A DNA stretch of 64,000 nt, taken from contig NZ_BMTV01000001.1 in assembly GCF_014649855.1 (NCBI RefSeq), positions 62,001 to 126,000 on the forward strand. The letters run 5' to 3'. Origin of the DNA: Streptomyces roseolus. GTDB taxonomy: Bacteria > Actinomycetota > Actinomycetes > Streptomycetales > Streptomycetaceae. The notes beneath the pieces are model-generated. The model was not told the origin of the DNA. It did no database searches and was given only the letters and a program-made list of their open reading frames with translations. Below, piece after piece: positions 27,447 through 36,537 of the stretch. Position numbers and translations under genes: made by a program. Numbering within the stretch: the stretch's first letter is position 1; every line of letters begins with the position of its first letter.

Positions 27447-28280
27447 ATGACCAGGACCCTTTCTCCTTCCGCCCCCGCCGCCGTGCGGCTCAGGGGGCTC
27501 GTCCGGCGGCACGGGGACGTCCGGGCCCTCGACGGCGTCGACCTCGACGTCGGCGCCGGCACGTTCACGGCCGTCATGGGCCCCTCCGGCTCCGGGAAGT
27601 CCACCCTGCTGCGCTGCGCCGCCGGACTCGACCGCCCGGACGCGGGGCGCGTCGAGGTGGCGGGCACGGCCCTGGAAGGGCTCGGCGAGCGGCGGCTGAC
27701 ACTGCTGCGGCGGGACCGGATCGGCTTCGTCTTCCAGTCCTTCAACCTGCTGCCGACGCTGACGGCCGCGCAGAACGTGGCCCTGCCGCTGCGGCTCGCC
27801 GGCCGTCGTCCGGCGCGCGGCGAGGTCCGGGCGGCGCTCGCCCGGGTCGGGCTCGCGGGGCGCGAGCGGCACCGGCCCGCCGAGCTCTCCGGCGGCCAGT
27901 GCCAGCGGGTCGCCATCGCCCGCGCCCTGATCACGCGCCCCTCGGTCCTCTTCGCCGACGAACCGACCGGCGCGCTCGACTCCACGACCGGCGCCGAGGT
28001 GATGGACCTGCTCAGGGCCCTCGTCGACGAGGAGGGCCGGACGCTGGTCATGGTGACCCACGACCCGCTCGCCGCCGCCCGCGCCGACCGGGTCGTCTTC
28101 CTCGTCGACGGCCGCCTGGCGGACGAGCTGGCCGCGCCGACGGCCCCCGAGGTGTCGGCCCGCCTCGCGGCCCTGCGCCCGGCGGGAACGGCAGGAACGG
28201 CGGGAGTCGCTGGAGCCTCGGGAACGGCGGGAGTCGCTGGAGCCGCGGAGAAGACCGGAACGGCGGGTGTGCCGTGCTGA
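27447..28280 (+). CDS. ABC transporter ATP-binding protein (MacB/LolD type)
   Basis: 277 aa. Walker A GPSGSGKST (45-53), Q-loop FVFQSFNLLPTLT, signature LSGGQCQRVAIARAL (Cys where Gln is usual), Walker B SVLFADEPTGALDS, H-loop MVTHDP. The C-terminal 30 residues are Ala/Gly/Thr/Val repeats (AGTAGTAGVAGASGTAGVAGA) encoded by near-repetitive DNA. Its stop overlaps the start of the permease gene, so the two are translationally coupled. The substrate is unknown. Such pairs act on antimicrobial peptides, lipoproteins or cell-envelope processes. Confidence 0.93.
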   Translation: MTRTLSPSAPAAVRLRGLVRRHGDVRALDGVDLDVGAGTFTAVMGPSGSGKSTLLRCAAGLDRPDAGRVEVAGTALEGLGERRLTLLRRDRIGFVFQSFNLLPTLTAAQNVALPLRLAGRRPARGEVRAALARVGLAGRERHRPAELSGGQCQRVAIARALITRPSVLFADEPTGALDSTTGAEVMDLLRALVDEEGRTLVMVTHDPLAAARADRVVFLVDGRLADELAAPTAPEVSARLAALRPAGTAGTAGVAGASGTAGVAGAAEKTGTAGVPC

Positions 28281-30280
28281 GTCTCGTCGTCGGCGGACTG
28301 CGGACGCGGTGGGCGTCCCTCCTGGGCGGGTTCCTGGCCCTCGCGCTCGGGGCGGGGATGCTGACGGCGACCGGACTCGGGCTCGCCGCCGCGCTGGACC
28401 CGCCGCCGCACGCCCCCGAACGGTTCGCGTCCTCGCCCGTCGTCGTCCTCGGGCAGGACCGGCTGACCGTGGAGGTCCGGCGCGGGCCCGGGACCGCGTC
28501 GGCCTCCCGGCCGCTCGACCGTCCACAGCCTGTGGACACCGGAGTGCTCCGCGAACTCCGCGCCCGCTGGACGCTCACCGGGGCGGGCACGGGCGCCCCG
28601 GACGCCGTCGGGCTGGACGCACCCGTCGCCGAGGTCAGGGCGGTCGTCGGCGACCGGGCGCAGGTGCTCACCGGCGCCGACCGCCGCCGCGCCGACCCCG
28701 GCCACGAGGACGACACCCGCGAACTCACCGGCCTCAACGCCCTCCTCGGCACCGCGGGCGGCGTCGCCGCCTTCGTCTCCGTCTTCGTCGTCGCCTCCGT
28801 CTTCGCCTTCTCCGTGGCGCTGCGCCGCCGCGAGTTCGGGCTGCTCCGCACGGCCGGCGCCACCCCCGCGCAGGTCCGCCGGCTGCTGCTCGCCGAGGCC
28901 GCGGTGCTCGGCGTCACCGCGTCCGCGGCCGGCTGCGCGCTCGGCGCCCTCGCCGCGCCGCCGATGGCACGGGCGCTGGTGGCCCGGGAGCTGGCGCCCG
29001 CGTGGTTCGCGACCGCGGCCGGCGGAAGCGCCGGATGGCCGTACCACGTGGCCTTCTGGACGGGGCTCGGCGTCGCGCTCGCCGGCGCTGCCGCCGCCGC
29101 CCACCGGGCCGGACGGACCGGCCCCACGGCCGTGCTGCGCGAGGCGGACGTCGACCGGGACGTGCTGCCGCCCGGCCGGGCGCTGCTCGGCGCCGGGCTG
29201 CTCGCGGCCGGGCTCGGCCTGCTGTCCTGGACGTACGGCACGGAGCCCGAGGCGCTGCTGAAGCGGAAGACGTACACGACCCTGCCGATGCTCCTGATCG
29301 GCGGCACGGCCCTGCTCGCCCCGCTCCTCGTGCGCCCCGTGGCCCGGCTGCTGCCGGTCCCCGGCGGCGGGGCCGTCGGGCTCCTGGTCCGGGCGAACGC
29401 CGCCGCCGCCGTGCGCCGCACCTCCGCCGTCGCCGCGCCCGTCCTGGTGACGGTGGCCCTCGCCGGCACGCTCTTCGGCGCCTCGGAGAGCGTGGCGCGC
29501 GCGAAGGAGACGGAGGCGCGGGAGCGGACCGCGGCCCCGTACGCGGCGGAGGCCGGCCCGACCTCCCTCTTCGTGCGGGACGGGGCCGAGGCGGTCGTGA
29601 AGTACCGGGCCCGCGCGGTCGCCGACCCGGCGGCCTTCGCGGAACTGGCGCGGCTCCCGGTGGTCGCGGGCGACCTGCGGGACCTGGACGACCGGTCGAT
29701 CGTCGTCAACGAGGAGTTCGAACGGCGGCGGGTCGGCGAGGAGGTCGAGGTGTGGCGGGCGGACGGCAGCGGGCCCGTACGGCTCCGGGTGGCGGCGGTC
29801 CTGGCACGCGGCACGGGCGACAACGGCCCCTACGTGACCCGCGCGCAGGCCCCGGGCACGGCCCCGGACCGGCTGACGCCGGGCACGGAGCCCCGGCCCG
29901 TGAACCGGGCGGCCCGGACCGGCCTCCGCCTCCTCCTCGGCCTCACCCTCCTGTACACGGTGATCGCCCTGGCGAGCACCCTGCTCATGGCCACGTCGGT
30001 GCGCGGCGGGGAACTGGCCGCCCTCCGGCTGGCCGGCGCCACCCGCGCGCAGGCCCTGCGGGCGGTGACGGGCGAGGCGCTGCTCGCGGTGGCCGTCGGC
30101 ACGGTCCTCGGCCTCGCGGTGACGGCCGCGGTCCTGGGGGCCCTGGGCGCGGCCCTCGCCGCCCTCTCGGCGCCGGTGACCCCGGCCCTGCCGTGGGCCG
30201 AGACGGGGGCGGCGGCCGCCGTCTGCGCCGCCGTCGCCGTCGCCGCCTCGGCCCTCCCCGCGTGGCGCCTCTCCCGCTGA
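28274..30280 (+). CDS. ABC transporter permease (FtsX/MacB-like)
   Basis: 668 aa from the GTG at 28274. Two FtsX-type membrane modules: N-terminal TM (SLLGGFLALALGAGMLTATGLG), a large external domain, then three segments with LLGTAGGVAAFVSVFVVASVFAFSVALRRREFGLLRTAGATPAQVRRLLLAE-type signature pieces (about 155-220). The second set is near the C-terminus (LLLGLTLLYTVIALASTLLMATSVRGGELAALRLAGATRAQALRAVTGEA-type pattern). Ten segments in total are likely. Paired with the upstream ATPase. Confidence 0.92.
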   Translation: MLSLVVGGLRTRWASLLGGFLALALGAGMLTATGLGLAAALDPPPHAPERFASSPVVVLGQDRLTVEVRRGPGTASASRPLDRPQPVDTGVLRELRARWTLTGAGTGAPDAVGLDAPVAEVRAVVGDRAQVLTGADRRRADPGHEDDTRELTGLNALLGTAGGVAAFVSVFVVASVFAFSVALRRREFGLLRTAGATPAQVRRLLLAEAAVLGVTASAAGCALGALAAPPMARALVARELAPAWFATAAGGSAGWPYHVAFWTGLGVALAGAAAAAHRAGRTGPTAVLREADVDRDVLPPGRALLGAGLLAAGLGLLSWTYGTEPEALLKRKTYTTLPMLLIGGTALLAPLLVRPVARLLPVPGGGAVGLLVRANAAAAVRRTSAVAAPVLVTVALAGTLFGASESVARAKETEARERTAAPYAAEAGPTSLFVRDGAEAVVKYRARAVADPAAFAELARLPVVAGDLRDLDDRSIVVNEEFERRRVGEEVEVWRADGSGPVRLRVAAVLARGTGDNGPYVTRAQAPGTAPDRLTPGTEPRPVNRAARTGLRLLLGLTLLYTVIALASTLLMATSVRGGELAALRLAGATRAQALRAVTGEALLAVAVGTVLGLAVTAAVLGALGAALAALSAPVTPALPWAETGAAAAVCAAVAVAASALPAWRLSR

Positions 30281-30603
30281 CCGGCGAAGGTGGAACAGGG
30301 CGGTGGCCGGGGTCGGAGCCGGGCCACCGCCCCGCCCGTGCCCGGGGCCCGCCCCGGTGCGGCCGGCGCCCTCGCCGCACCCCCCGTGTGGGCGGGCGTC
30401 CCGCCAGGGCGGTGGGGGTCCCCCTGCTCGAGCGAGGCCGAGAGCTTGGGAGAGAGGGTGGGCACACGGGACGGCGCCCGCTTGCCGCGCCGGGCTCCAG
30501 CGCCTGAACCCGCACCTGCTGTACGGCTCCGTACGGGCGCGGGTCCGGGCGCAAGAGCGGAAGCACCCACCGACGGTGCCGTTCCGCGGGATGCGCGGAC
30601 CCG
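30281..30603. other. gap with terminator hairpin
   Basis: GCGGTGGCC at 30300-30308 pairs with GGCCACCGC at 30322-30330, 20 bases past the permease stop, the likely terminator. The rest (about 270 bases, ending at the convergent oxidoreductase stop at 30604) shows no gene and no clear repeat. Confidence 0.6.
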
Positions 30604-31536
30604 TCACGGGAGGAGGACCAGCTTGCCCCGGGTGTGGCCGGATTCGCTGAGTTCCTGGGCCCGCGCCGCCTCCTTCAGGGGCAGCGTGCCCGCGTGGCGC
30701 AGCCGAAGGGTGCCCGCCAGGACGCCCTCCGCCTGCGCCCGCAGCCACCCCCGCACCCGCCCGGGGTCCGTCTCGGGCACGCTGAAGAGGACCCCGTGCT
30801 CGTCCGCGTCCGTCGCGGCGATCGTCACGACCCGCTCCCTCCCCGCCAGTTCGATCGCGAGCGGCAGCACCCCGTACCCCGCGGCGTCGAAGACCGCGTC
30901 GACGCCCCCGGACGCCGCCGCCCGCACCCGCTCGGCGAGCCCGTCGCCGTACTCGACGGGAATCGCGCCGAGTCCCCGCAGGTGGTCGTGGTTCGCCGCG
31001 GACGCCGAGCCGACGACCGTGACGCCGGCGGCGACCGCCAGCTGCACGGCGATGGTGCCGACGATGCCCGCCGCGCCGTGCAGGAACAGCGTCTCCCCCT
31101 CCCGTACCGCGAGCTGCTCCAGGACCCGCGCCGCGGTCTCCCCGGCGACCGGCAGGCCGACCGCCGCCTCGAAGGACAGCCCGGCCGGCTTCGGCAGTAC
31201 GCCGACGGCGCCGGCGAGGGCGTACCGCGCGTACCCTCCGCTCTTCGCCCAGCCGAACACCTCGTCCCCGACGGCGAGTCCGGTGACGCCCTCGCCGGTC
31301 GCGTCGACCGTGCCGGCCACCTCGATCCCGGCCACTGCGGGGAAGGTCGTCGGGTGCAGCGCCGTCATCAGGCCCCTGCGCGTCTTCCAGTCGACCGGGT
31401 TGACGCCCGCCGCCGCGACCCGCAGCCGCACCTCGCCGGGTCCCGGCTCCGGCACGGCGACGCCGGTCTCGTACCGCAGCACCTCGGGTCCGCCGAACTC
31501 CTCGAACACGATCGCGTCCATCGTCGCCGTCGCCAT
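30604..31536 (-). CDS. NADP-dependent quinone-oxidoreductase-like zinc-free alcohol dehydrogenase (MDR family)
   Basis: 310 aa from the ATG at 31536 with AGGAGG 6 bases upstream. GroES-like N-domain (MDAIVFEEFGGPEVLRYE, VAAAGVNPVDWKTRRG), nucleotide fold with FLHGAAGIVGTIAVQLAVAAG, and no structural or catalytic zinc cysteines. Typical NADPH:quinone/enone reductase subgroup. It is divergent from the LuxR-type regulator at 31701, across 164 bases, and may be under its control. Confidence 0.92.
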   Translation of the reverse strand: MATATMDAIVFEEFGGPEVLRYETGVAVPEPGPGEVRLRVAAAGVNPVDWKTRRGLMTALHPTTFPAVAGIEVAGTVDATGEGVTGLAVGDEVFGWAKSGGYARYALAGAVGVLPKPAGLSFEAAVGLPVAGETAARVLEQLAVREGETLFLHGAAGIVGTIAVQLAVAAGVTVVGSASAANHDHLRGLGAIPVEYGDGLAERVRAAASGGVDAVFDAAGYGVLPLAIELAGRERVVTIAATDADEHGVLFSVPETDPGRVRGWLRAQAEGVLAGTLRLRHAGTLPLKEAARAQELSESGHTRGKLVLLP

Positions 31537-31700
31537 GTCGCCCTCCTCGTCAGCGCGTTCGCTTCTCCGCGAGCGCTTCTCGATGCCTTGACGGGCTCAA
31601 GCCTCCGCCCGCGCGCACCCCTTCCCGGCCCTCCTTCCGGCCGGTCCGACCTGGCCGAAAGACCAGCCGCCCCCTCCACGTCCCTCACTAGGCTGGCGTC

Positions 31701-32948
31701 ATGGACGTGCCCACGCTGACCGCCGCGTACGAGATCCTCCGCAGGCCGCTCGACGGGGTCCTCGCACAGCTCTCCGCCACGCTCGCCCCGGTCGTCCCGC
31801 ACCTCGGCGCCGCCGAACTCTCCACGCACTGCGCGCACTCGCCGTTCAAGACGGCGGGCGACGCGGTCGGCGGGCTCACCGCCGCCGACCTGGCGCCGCT
31901 GCTCGCCGCCGGGGTCCCGGGCGAGCCCTGGCAGGGGACGGTGCGGCTCGCCGGGCGCCCGCGCCCGGTCCTCGCGGTGACGAGCGACGCCACCGCCCGG
32001 CGCTCCCTCCTGGTCCTGCTCCGCGAGGACGGCTCCGCGCCCGCGGGGCCGGACGGACTCGCCCCGGCGCAGGCCCTGTGGGACCTGGTGACCGCCCATC
32101 TCGACCGGTTCGCGGTCGAGGCCATGCCGGGGGCGCTGGCCCGTTCCCGCACCGCCGCCGACACCCGCGCCCGGGTCATCGCCGAGCTGACCACCTCCCA
32201 CGCGGCGGCCGTCTCCGGCGTCCTGTCGGTGCTCCGCAGCAGGAACCTCGACGACGCGGCGGCCCGGGCGGCCGCCACCGACCTCGCCGCCTCCGCGCTC
32301 CTGGAGATCCGGTCCGTGCGGCAGCGGGACCGCGCGGTCGCGGAGGAGTCCGCGCGGGCCGCCTTCGGCCGGCTCGCCGACGAGCTGCGGCCGGTCTTCC
32401 GGCACCAACCGGCCCGGCTCGAACTCGGACCGCCGGACAGCGACCTCTCCCTCCCCGCCGACCTCGCGCACAGCGCCCGCGCGATCGTCCGCGCGCTGCT
32501 GCCGATCGTCCTGGACCAGGAGGGCGTGAGCCGCGTGCACGTCGGCTGGCGGCTCACCGAGCACGAACTGCTCGCCACCGTCCGCGACGACGGGCCGGGC
32601 GCGCTCGCCGTCCACGACATCGGCGCGGGCACGGTGCGGGACCGGCTCGACGTCCTCGGGGGCCGGATCGAGCTGGAGACCGTCCCCGGCTGGGGCACCA
32701 CGATGACGGCGGTCATGCCGCTGGCCACCCCGGACGCACCGGCCGGTGCGGCGCACCCGCTGGCGACCCTCGGCGAGCGGGAGACGGAGGTCCTGCGCCA
32801 CCTGGCCCTCGGCCACCGCAACCGCCGCATCGCCGGGGAGCTGCACATCAGCGAGTCCACGGTGAAGTTCCACGTGGCGAACATCCTCGGCAAGCTCGGC
32901 GTCGCCTCCCGCGGCGAGGCGGCCGCCCTCTTCCACGCGGCGGCCTAG
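31701..32948 (+). CDS. LuxR-type regulator with an internal histidine-kinase-like ATPase region
   Basis: 415 aa. Residues about 150-345 resemble the catalytic part of a NarX-type kinase: helices ARVIAELTTSHAAAV, VRRNAL-like N-box region, DDGPGALAV (D/G box) and GWGTTMTAVMPLA (G2). The C-terminal 60 residues are a LuxR HTH: LGERETEVLRHLALGHRNRRIAGELHISESTVKFHVANILGKLGVASRGEA-type pattern. The dimerisation histidine motif is atypical (TTSHAAA). Kinase-like module and DNA-binding domain are thus on one chain, divergent from an oxidoreductase. Confidence 0.85.
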   Translation: MDVPTLTAAYEILRRPLDGVLAQLSATLAPVVPHLGAAELSTHCAHSPFKTAGDAVGGLTAADLAPLLAAGVPGEPWQGTVRLAGRPRPVLAVTSDATARRSLLVLLREDGSAPAGPDGLAPAQALWDLVTAHLDRFAVEAMPGALARSRTAADTRARVIAELTTSHAAAVSGVLSVLRSRNLDDAAARAAATDLAASALLEIRSVRQRDRAVAEESARAAFGRLADELRPVFRHQPARLELGPPDSDLSLPADLAHSARAIVRALLPIVLDQEGVSRVHVGWRLTEHELLATVRDDGPGALAVHDIGAGTVRDRLDVLGGRIELETVPGWGTTMTAVMPLATPDAPAGAAHPLATLGERETEVLRHLALGHRNRRIAGELHISESTVKFHVANILGKLGVASRGEAAALFHAAA

Positions 32949-33270
32949 GAGACCCCGCCGTGGCGGGCGGGACGTGACGGCCCCCGCCGCACCACGGCCG
33001 CACGACGGACCCCGCCGCACCACAGCCGCCTGACCGACCTCACCGCGCCATGACCGCCTGACCGACTCCACCGCACCACAGCCGCCCGACCGACCTCACC
33101 GCACCACAGCCACCTGACCGATCCCACCGCACCGTGGCCGCCCGGCGAGGGGCGCCGTGCCGCCGCCGCGTGACGGATCCGCCGCTCCCCGGTCCGCGTG
33201 ACCGACCCCGCCCCGCCGGCCGCGGTGCCGTCACGGGGCTCTGTCAGTGACGGGTGCCAGACTCGCGCCC
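32949..33270. repeat. 28-bp tandem array after the LuxR gene
   Basis: Units beginning CCGCACCAC (or CCGCGCCAT/CCGCACCGT) start at 32987, 33015, 33043, 33071, 33099 and 33127, an exact 28-base period for six copies (32987-33154) with several mismatches per copy. There are no spacers, so it is not CRISPR. The remaining bases to 33270 show no gene. Confidence 0.9.
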
Positions 33271-34986
33271 ATGACCGAGAGGTGGGCGCTGGCCCCGGAG
33301 CCGGAGGGGGAGGGCGCGGTCCTCGCCCCCCTCCGGCCCGACGGCACGCCCGCGGGCGAGGTGCGCCGCGAGCCGTCCCTGGTCGCCGCCGTCCGGTCCC
33401 GGCCGGAGGTGGCGCGCTGGGTGTGGCGGTCGACGGCCGAGGTGTATCCGCGACTGCTGGCCGCCGGCGTCCGCGTCGAGCGGTGCTACGACGTCGAGGA
33501 CGCCGAGCAGCTGCTCCTCGGCCACGAGGGCCGGCTCGGCGAGCCCCGCTCGGCCGCCGCCGCGTGGGCCCGGCTGCGGAACGAGCCGGTGCCGTCCGAC
33601 CCGCCGCCGCGCGCCGCCGAGCCCACCTCCCAGGACTCGCTCTTCGAGCCGGGACCGGCCGTCTCCGTCCCCTTCGAGGGGCTCCTGGAGGTGTACGCGG
33701 AGCAGCAGCGCCGCCACGACCTGGCCGAGCACCCGGGCAGGATGCGCCTGCTGACCGCCGCCGAGTCGGCCGGGATGCTGATCGCGGCCGAGATGCACCG
33801 GGCCGGACTGCCGTGGCGGGCCGACGTGCACCGGGAGCTGCTGCACGAGCTGCTGGGCGAGCGGTACGCGGGCGGCGGCGAGCCGCGCCGCCTGGCGGAG
33901 CTGGCGGACGAGGTGTCGGCCGCCTTCGGCCGCCGGGTGAGGCCCGATCTGCCGGCGGACGTGGTCAAGGCCTTCGCGCGGGCAGGGATCCGGCTGCGGT
34001 CCACCCGCCGCTGGGAGCTGGAGGAGCTCGACCATCCGGCGGTGAAGCCGCTGGTCGCGTACAAGAAGCTGTACCGGATCTGGACGGCGCACGGCTGGTC
34101 CTGGCTGGCGGACTGGGTGCGCGACGGCCGCTTCCGGCCGGAGTACCTCCCGGGCGGCACGGTCAGCGGCCGCTGGACCACCAACGGCGGCGGGGCGCTC
34201 CAGATCCCGAAGGTGATCCGGCGCGCGGTCGTCGCCGACGAGGGCTGGCGGCTGGTGGTCGCGGACGCGGACCAGATGGAGCCGCGGGTGCTCGCCGCGA
34301 TCTCCCGCGACCCGGGCCTGATGGAGGTCGCCGGCCATCCGGACGACCTGTACACCCGACTGTCGGACCGGGCGTTCTCCGGCGACCGCGACCACGCCAA
34401 GATCGCCCTGCTGGGCGCGATCTACGGCCAGACCAGCGGCGACGGACTGAAGAACCTCGCGGCGCTGCGCCGCCGCTTCCCCCGCGCGGTGGCCTATGTC
34501 GACGAGGCGGCGAAGGCCGGCGAGGAGGGCCGGCTGGTCCGCACCTGGCTGGGCCGTACGAGCCCGAAGGCGGTCGGCGCCGGTGACGACGGCGAGGCGG
34601 GCCTCCCCCAGGACGGCCCCGAGCCGGCCGCCGCGGAGGACGGCTCCGGCTTCGCCTACGGCTTCACCCCCGGATACGCCTCGAACAACGCCCGGGCCCG
34701 GGGCCGCTTCACCCGCAACTTCGTCGTCCAGGGCAGCGCCGCCGACTGGGCCCTGCTGATGCTGGCGGCCCTGCGCCGTACGCTCTCCGCCGCCGGGATG
34801 CGCGCCGAGCTGGTCTTCTTCCAGCACGACGAGGTGATCGTGCACTGCCCGGCCGAGGAGGCGGCGGCGGTGACGGAGGCGATCCGGGCGGCGGGCGACG
34901 AGGCGGGCCGGATCGCCTTCGGCGCGACCCCGGTCCGCTTCCCGTTCACGACGGCGACGGTGGAGCGGTACGCGGACGCCAAGTAG
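33271..34986 (+). CDS. family A DNA polymerase domain protein with degenerate 3'-5' exonuclease domain
   Basis: 571 aa from the ATG at 33271. The N-terminal half follows a DNA polymerase I 3'-5' exonuclease fold but I do not see its full set of catalytic acidic residues. The polymerase motifs are clear: motif A LVVADADQMEPRVLAAISRD, motif B DHAKIALLGAIYGQTSG (near about residue 395) and motif C FFQHDEVIVHC. No 5' nuclease domain. This shorter actinobacterial paralogue is separate from PolA and its role (repair or bypass) is unclear. No neighbour gives a clue. Confidence 0.88.
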   Translation: MTERWALAPEPEGEGAVLAPLRPDGTPAGEVRREPSLVAAVRSRPEVARWVWRSTAEVYPRLLAAGVRVERCYDVEDAEQLLLGHEGRLGEPRSAAAAWARLRNEPVPSDPPPRAAEPTSQDSLFEPGPAVSVPFEGLLEVYAEQQRRHDLAEHPGRMRLLTAAESAGMLIAAEMHRAGLPWRADVHRELLHELLGERYAGGGEPRRLAELADEVSAAFGRRVRPDLPADVVKAFARAGIRLRSTRRWELEELDHPAVKPLVAYKKLYRIWTAHGWSWLADWVRDGRFRPEYLPGGTVSGRWTTNGGGALQIPKVIRRAVVADEGWRLVVADADQMEPRVLAAISRDPGLMEVAGHPDDLYTRLSDRAFSGDRDHAKIALLGAIYGQTSGDGLKNLAALRRRFPRAVAYVDEAAKAGEEGRLVRTWLGRTSPKAVGAGDDGEAGLPQDGPEPAAAEDGSGFAYGFTPGYASNNARARGRFTRNFVVQGSAADWALLMLAALRRTLSAAGMRAELVFFQHDEVIVHCPAEEAAAVTEAIRAAGDEAGRIAFGATPVRFPFTTATVERYADAK

Positions 34987-35016
34987 CTCCCGCGTACCGC
35001 CCGTTCGCGCCTCCCG

Positions 35017-36369
35017 TCACTTCGCGGGCAGCTTCGCCCACTTCGGGTCGAGGGCGATCGTCTTCAGCTGCTCCAGCGTGAGCGCGGGCTCGGCGCGGGT
35101 GGCCGCCTCGTGCTGCGCGCCGGTGTTGAAGGCGGAGACGACGACCCGGAAGCCGTCCTTCGTCATGGTGTCGGCGGTCCACCAGACGACGCCCTCGCCG
35201 CCCTTCTCGCCGGGCTGCCGGGTCAGCTTCACCTTGCGGCCGTCGGGCAGGGTGGTGACGTCGCCGGAGCCGAAGAGCCGGCCGGCGACCTCGTCCATGC
35301 CGTACTGCACGTTGACCTGGACGAGGCTCTTGCCCTTGCCGTCGTCGACGACGACGAAGGCGAACTCGCCCTCCCCGCCCTTGTCGACGACCGTGAGGCC
35401 CTTGGGCAGCAGGGCGCGCAGGGTGGCGGAGACGCCGTTGCCGGTGATCTGCGGCGGCGCCTGGCGGACCTTGCCGGGAGCGCCGACCTTGCCGGGCTTG
35501 GCGGGCGCGGTGGGCAGCGGCGGGATCTGCTTCAGGAGCGGCCGCCACGCCTCGGCGGTGACGAGCGCCTTGAGCTGAGCGGCGGAGAAGGGCGGGTTCT
35601 CGCGGCTGATCTCGGCGCCCTTCTCGGCGGGCGCGTTGTACTCGTTGACGTCGACGAGGAAGCCGTCCTTGGTGAGCAGGGTGGCCCGCCAGTTCTTGGT
35701 CTCCTCGCGCTTGTCGGGGTACTCGTACCCCTGGAAGACCATCCACCGGGAGCCGTCGCCGAGCCGCCCCGGCTCGCAGTCGTCATAGGGGACGTACGCC
35801 TTCTCCGGGCAGGTCACCATGTCGACGCCCGCGTCGGGGGTGCGGCCGGCCCGGGAGAGGGTGACGCCGACGGCGGCCTCGCCCCGGCCGTCGTCGAAGT
35901 ACCCGCCGAGGGCCTGGCCTGTGCCGTCGAGGCTGTCGAACCGCCAGTTCCCGGCGGGGGTGTGGGCCTTGAGGACGTCGGCGATCTCGGCGAGCGGGAT
36001 CTCGGCCTCGGCGGGCTTCGGGGACTCGCCCGCGAACTCGCCGGAGTCGGGCGTCGCCGTCCCGCGGTTCTCGGGCGTCGTCGTGCCGCCGCCCTGGGGC
36101 GGCGCCGCCGCGGACGCCTTGCCGGCCTGCTCGGCGGGGGTGACGACGGAGCCGGCGTACACGCCGCCGGCGCCGATGGCGGCGAGCGCGAGGGCGCCGC
36201 CGGTGACGGCGAGCCTGCGGCGGAGGAGCCGGCGGCGGCCGCGGGCGAGGCCGCCGGAGACGAGCTCGGGACGGCTGTCGACGGGGAAGCCCTCGCCGGT
36301 GGCGCGCAGGGCGGAACCGAAGTCGCCGAGGAACTCCGCGTCGGGGTCGTGGTGTTCGTTCAGGGGCAT
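35017..36369 (-). CDS. single-pass membrane protein, probable regulator or anti-sigma partner of the upstream ECF sigma factor
   Basis: 450 aa. An N-terminal cytoplasmic part of about 50 residues (DPDAEFLGDFGSALRATGEG), a basic stop RGRRRLLRRRLA, one TM (AVTGGALALAAIGAGGVYAG, about 54-73), then a long external region with two related halves, each containing an LxxxG(V/L)-TVVDKGGEGEFAFVVV- or similar block, FLVDVNEYNAPA and FRVVVSAFNTGA segments. It is directly downstream of a SigE-family sigma gene on the same strand. A role as its membrane-bound antagonist is an inference from this layout. Confidence 0.6.
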   Translation of the reverse strand: MPLNEHHDPDAEFLGDFGSALRATGEGFPVDSRPELVSGGLARGRRRLLRRRLAVTGGALALAAIGAGGVYAGSVVTPAEQAGKASAAAPPQGGGTTTPENRGTATPDSGEFAGESPKPAEAEIPLAEIADVLKAHTPAGNWRFDSLDGTGQALGGYFDDGRGEAAVGVTLSRAGRTPDAGVDMVTCPEKAYVPYDDCEPGRLGDGSRWMVFQGYEYPDKREETKNWRATLLTKDGFLVDVNEYNAPAEKGAEISRENPPFSAAQLKALVTAEAWRPLLKQIPPLPTAPAKPGKVGAPGKVRQAPPQITGNGVSATLRALLPKGLTVVDKGGEGEFAFVVVDDGKGKSLVQVNVQYGMDEVAGRLFGSGDVTTLPDGRKVKLTRQPGEKGGEGVVWWTADTMTKDGFRVVVSAFNTGAQHEAATRAEPALTLEQLKTIALDPKWAKLPAK

Positions 36370-36446
36370 GACGAAGTAGCCCTCTCTGCTGGGACGTACG
36401 GGAAGCCGGTGGGTACCGGAAGGGTGACGGGTGCGGCGGAGTGCCG

Positions 36447-36537
36447 CTCAGCGCGGCGCGCACGCACCGCGGCGGGCACTCAGCGCGGCGCGCGCGGACT
36501 CACCGCGGTGCGCGGGCTCACCGCAGCGCGAACTCGG
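36447..36537. repeat. degenerate tandem copies of the sigma gene's 3' end
   Basis: Four related units beginning CTCA(G/C)CGC at 36447, 36479, 36499 and 36517. The last includes the sigma gene's stop codon and final codons. The others lie downstream of the stop, in the gap before the membrane protein gene. Confidence 0.65.

Noticed and set aside
25670..30748. Minus-strand frame of about 1,690 codons
   Set aside because: It spans genes on both strands in the wrong frame and consists of low-complexity translation.
32987..33154. 28-bp repeats as a CRISPR array
   Set aside because: Units are contiguous with no unique spacers, and there are no cas genes.
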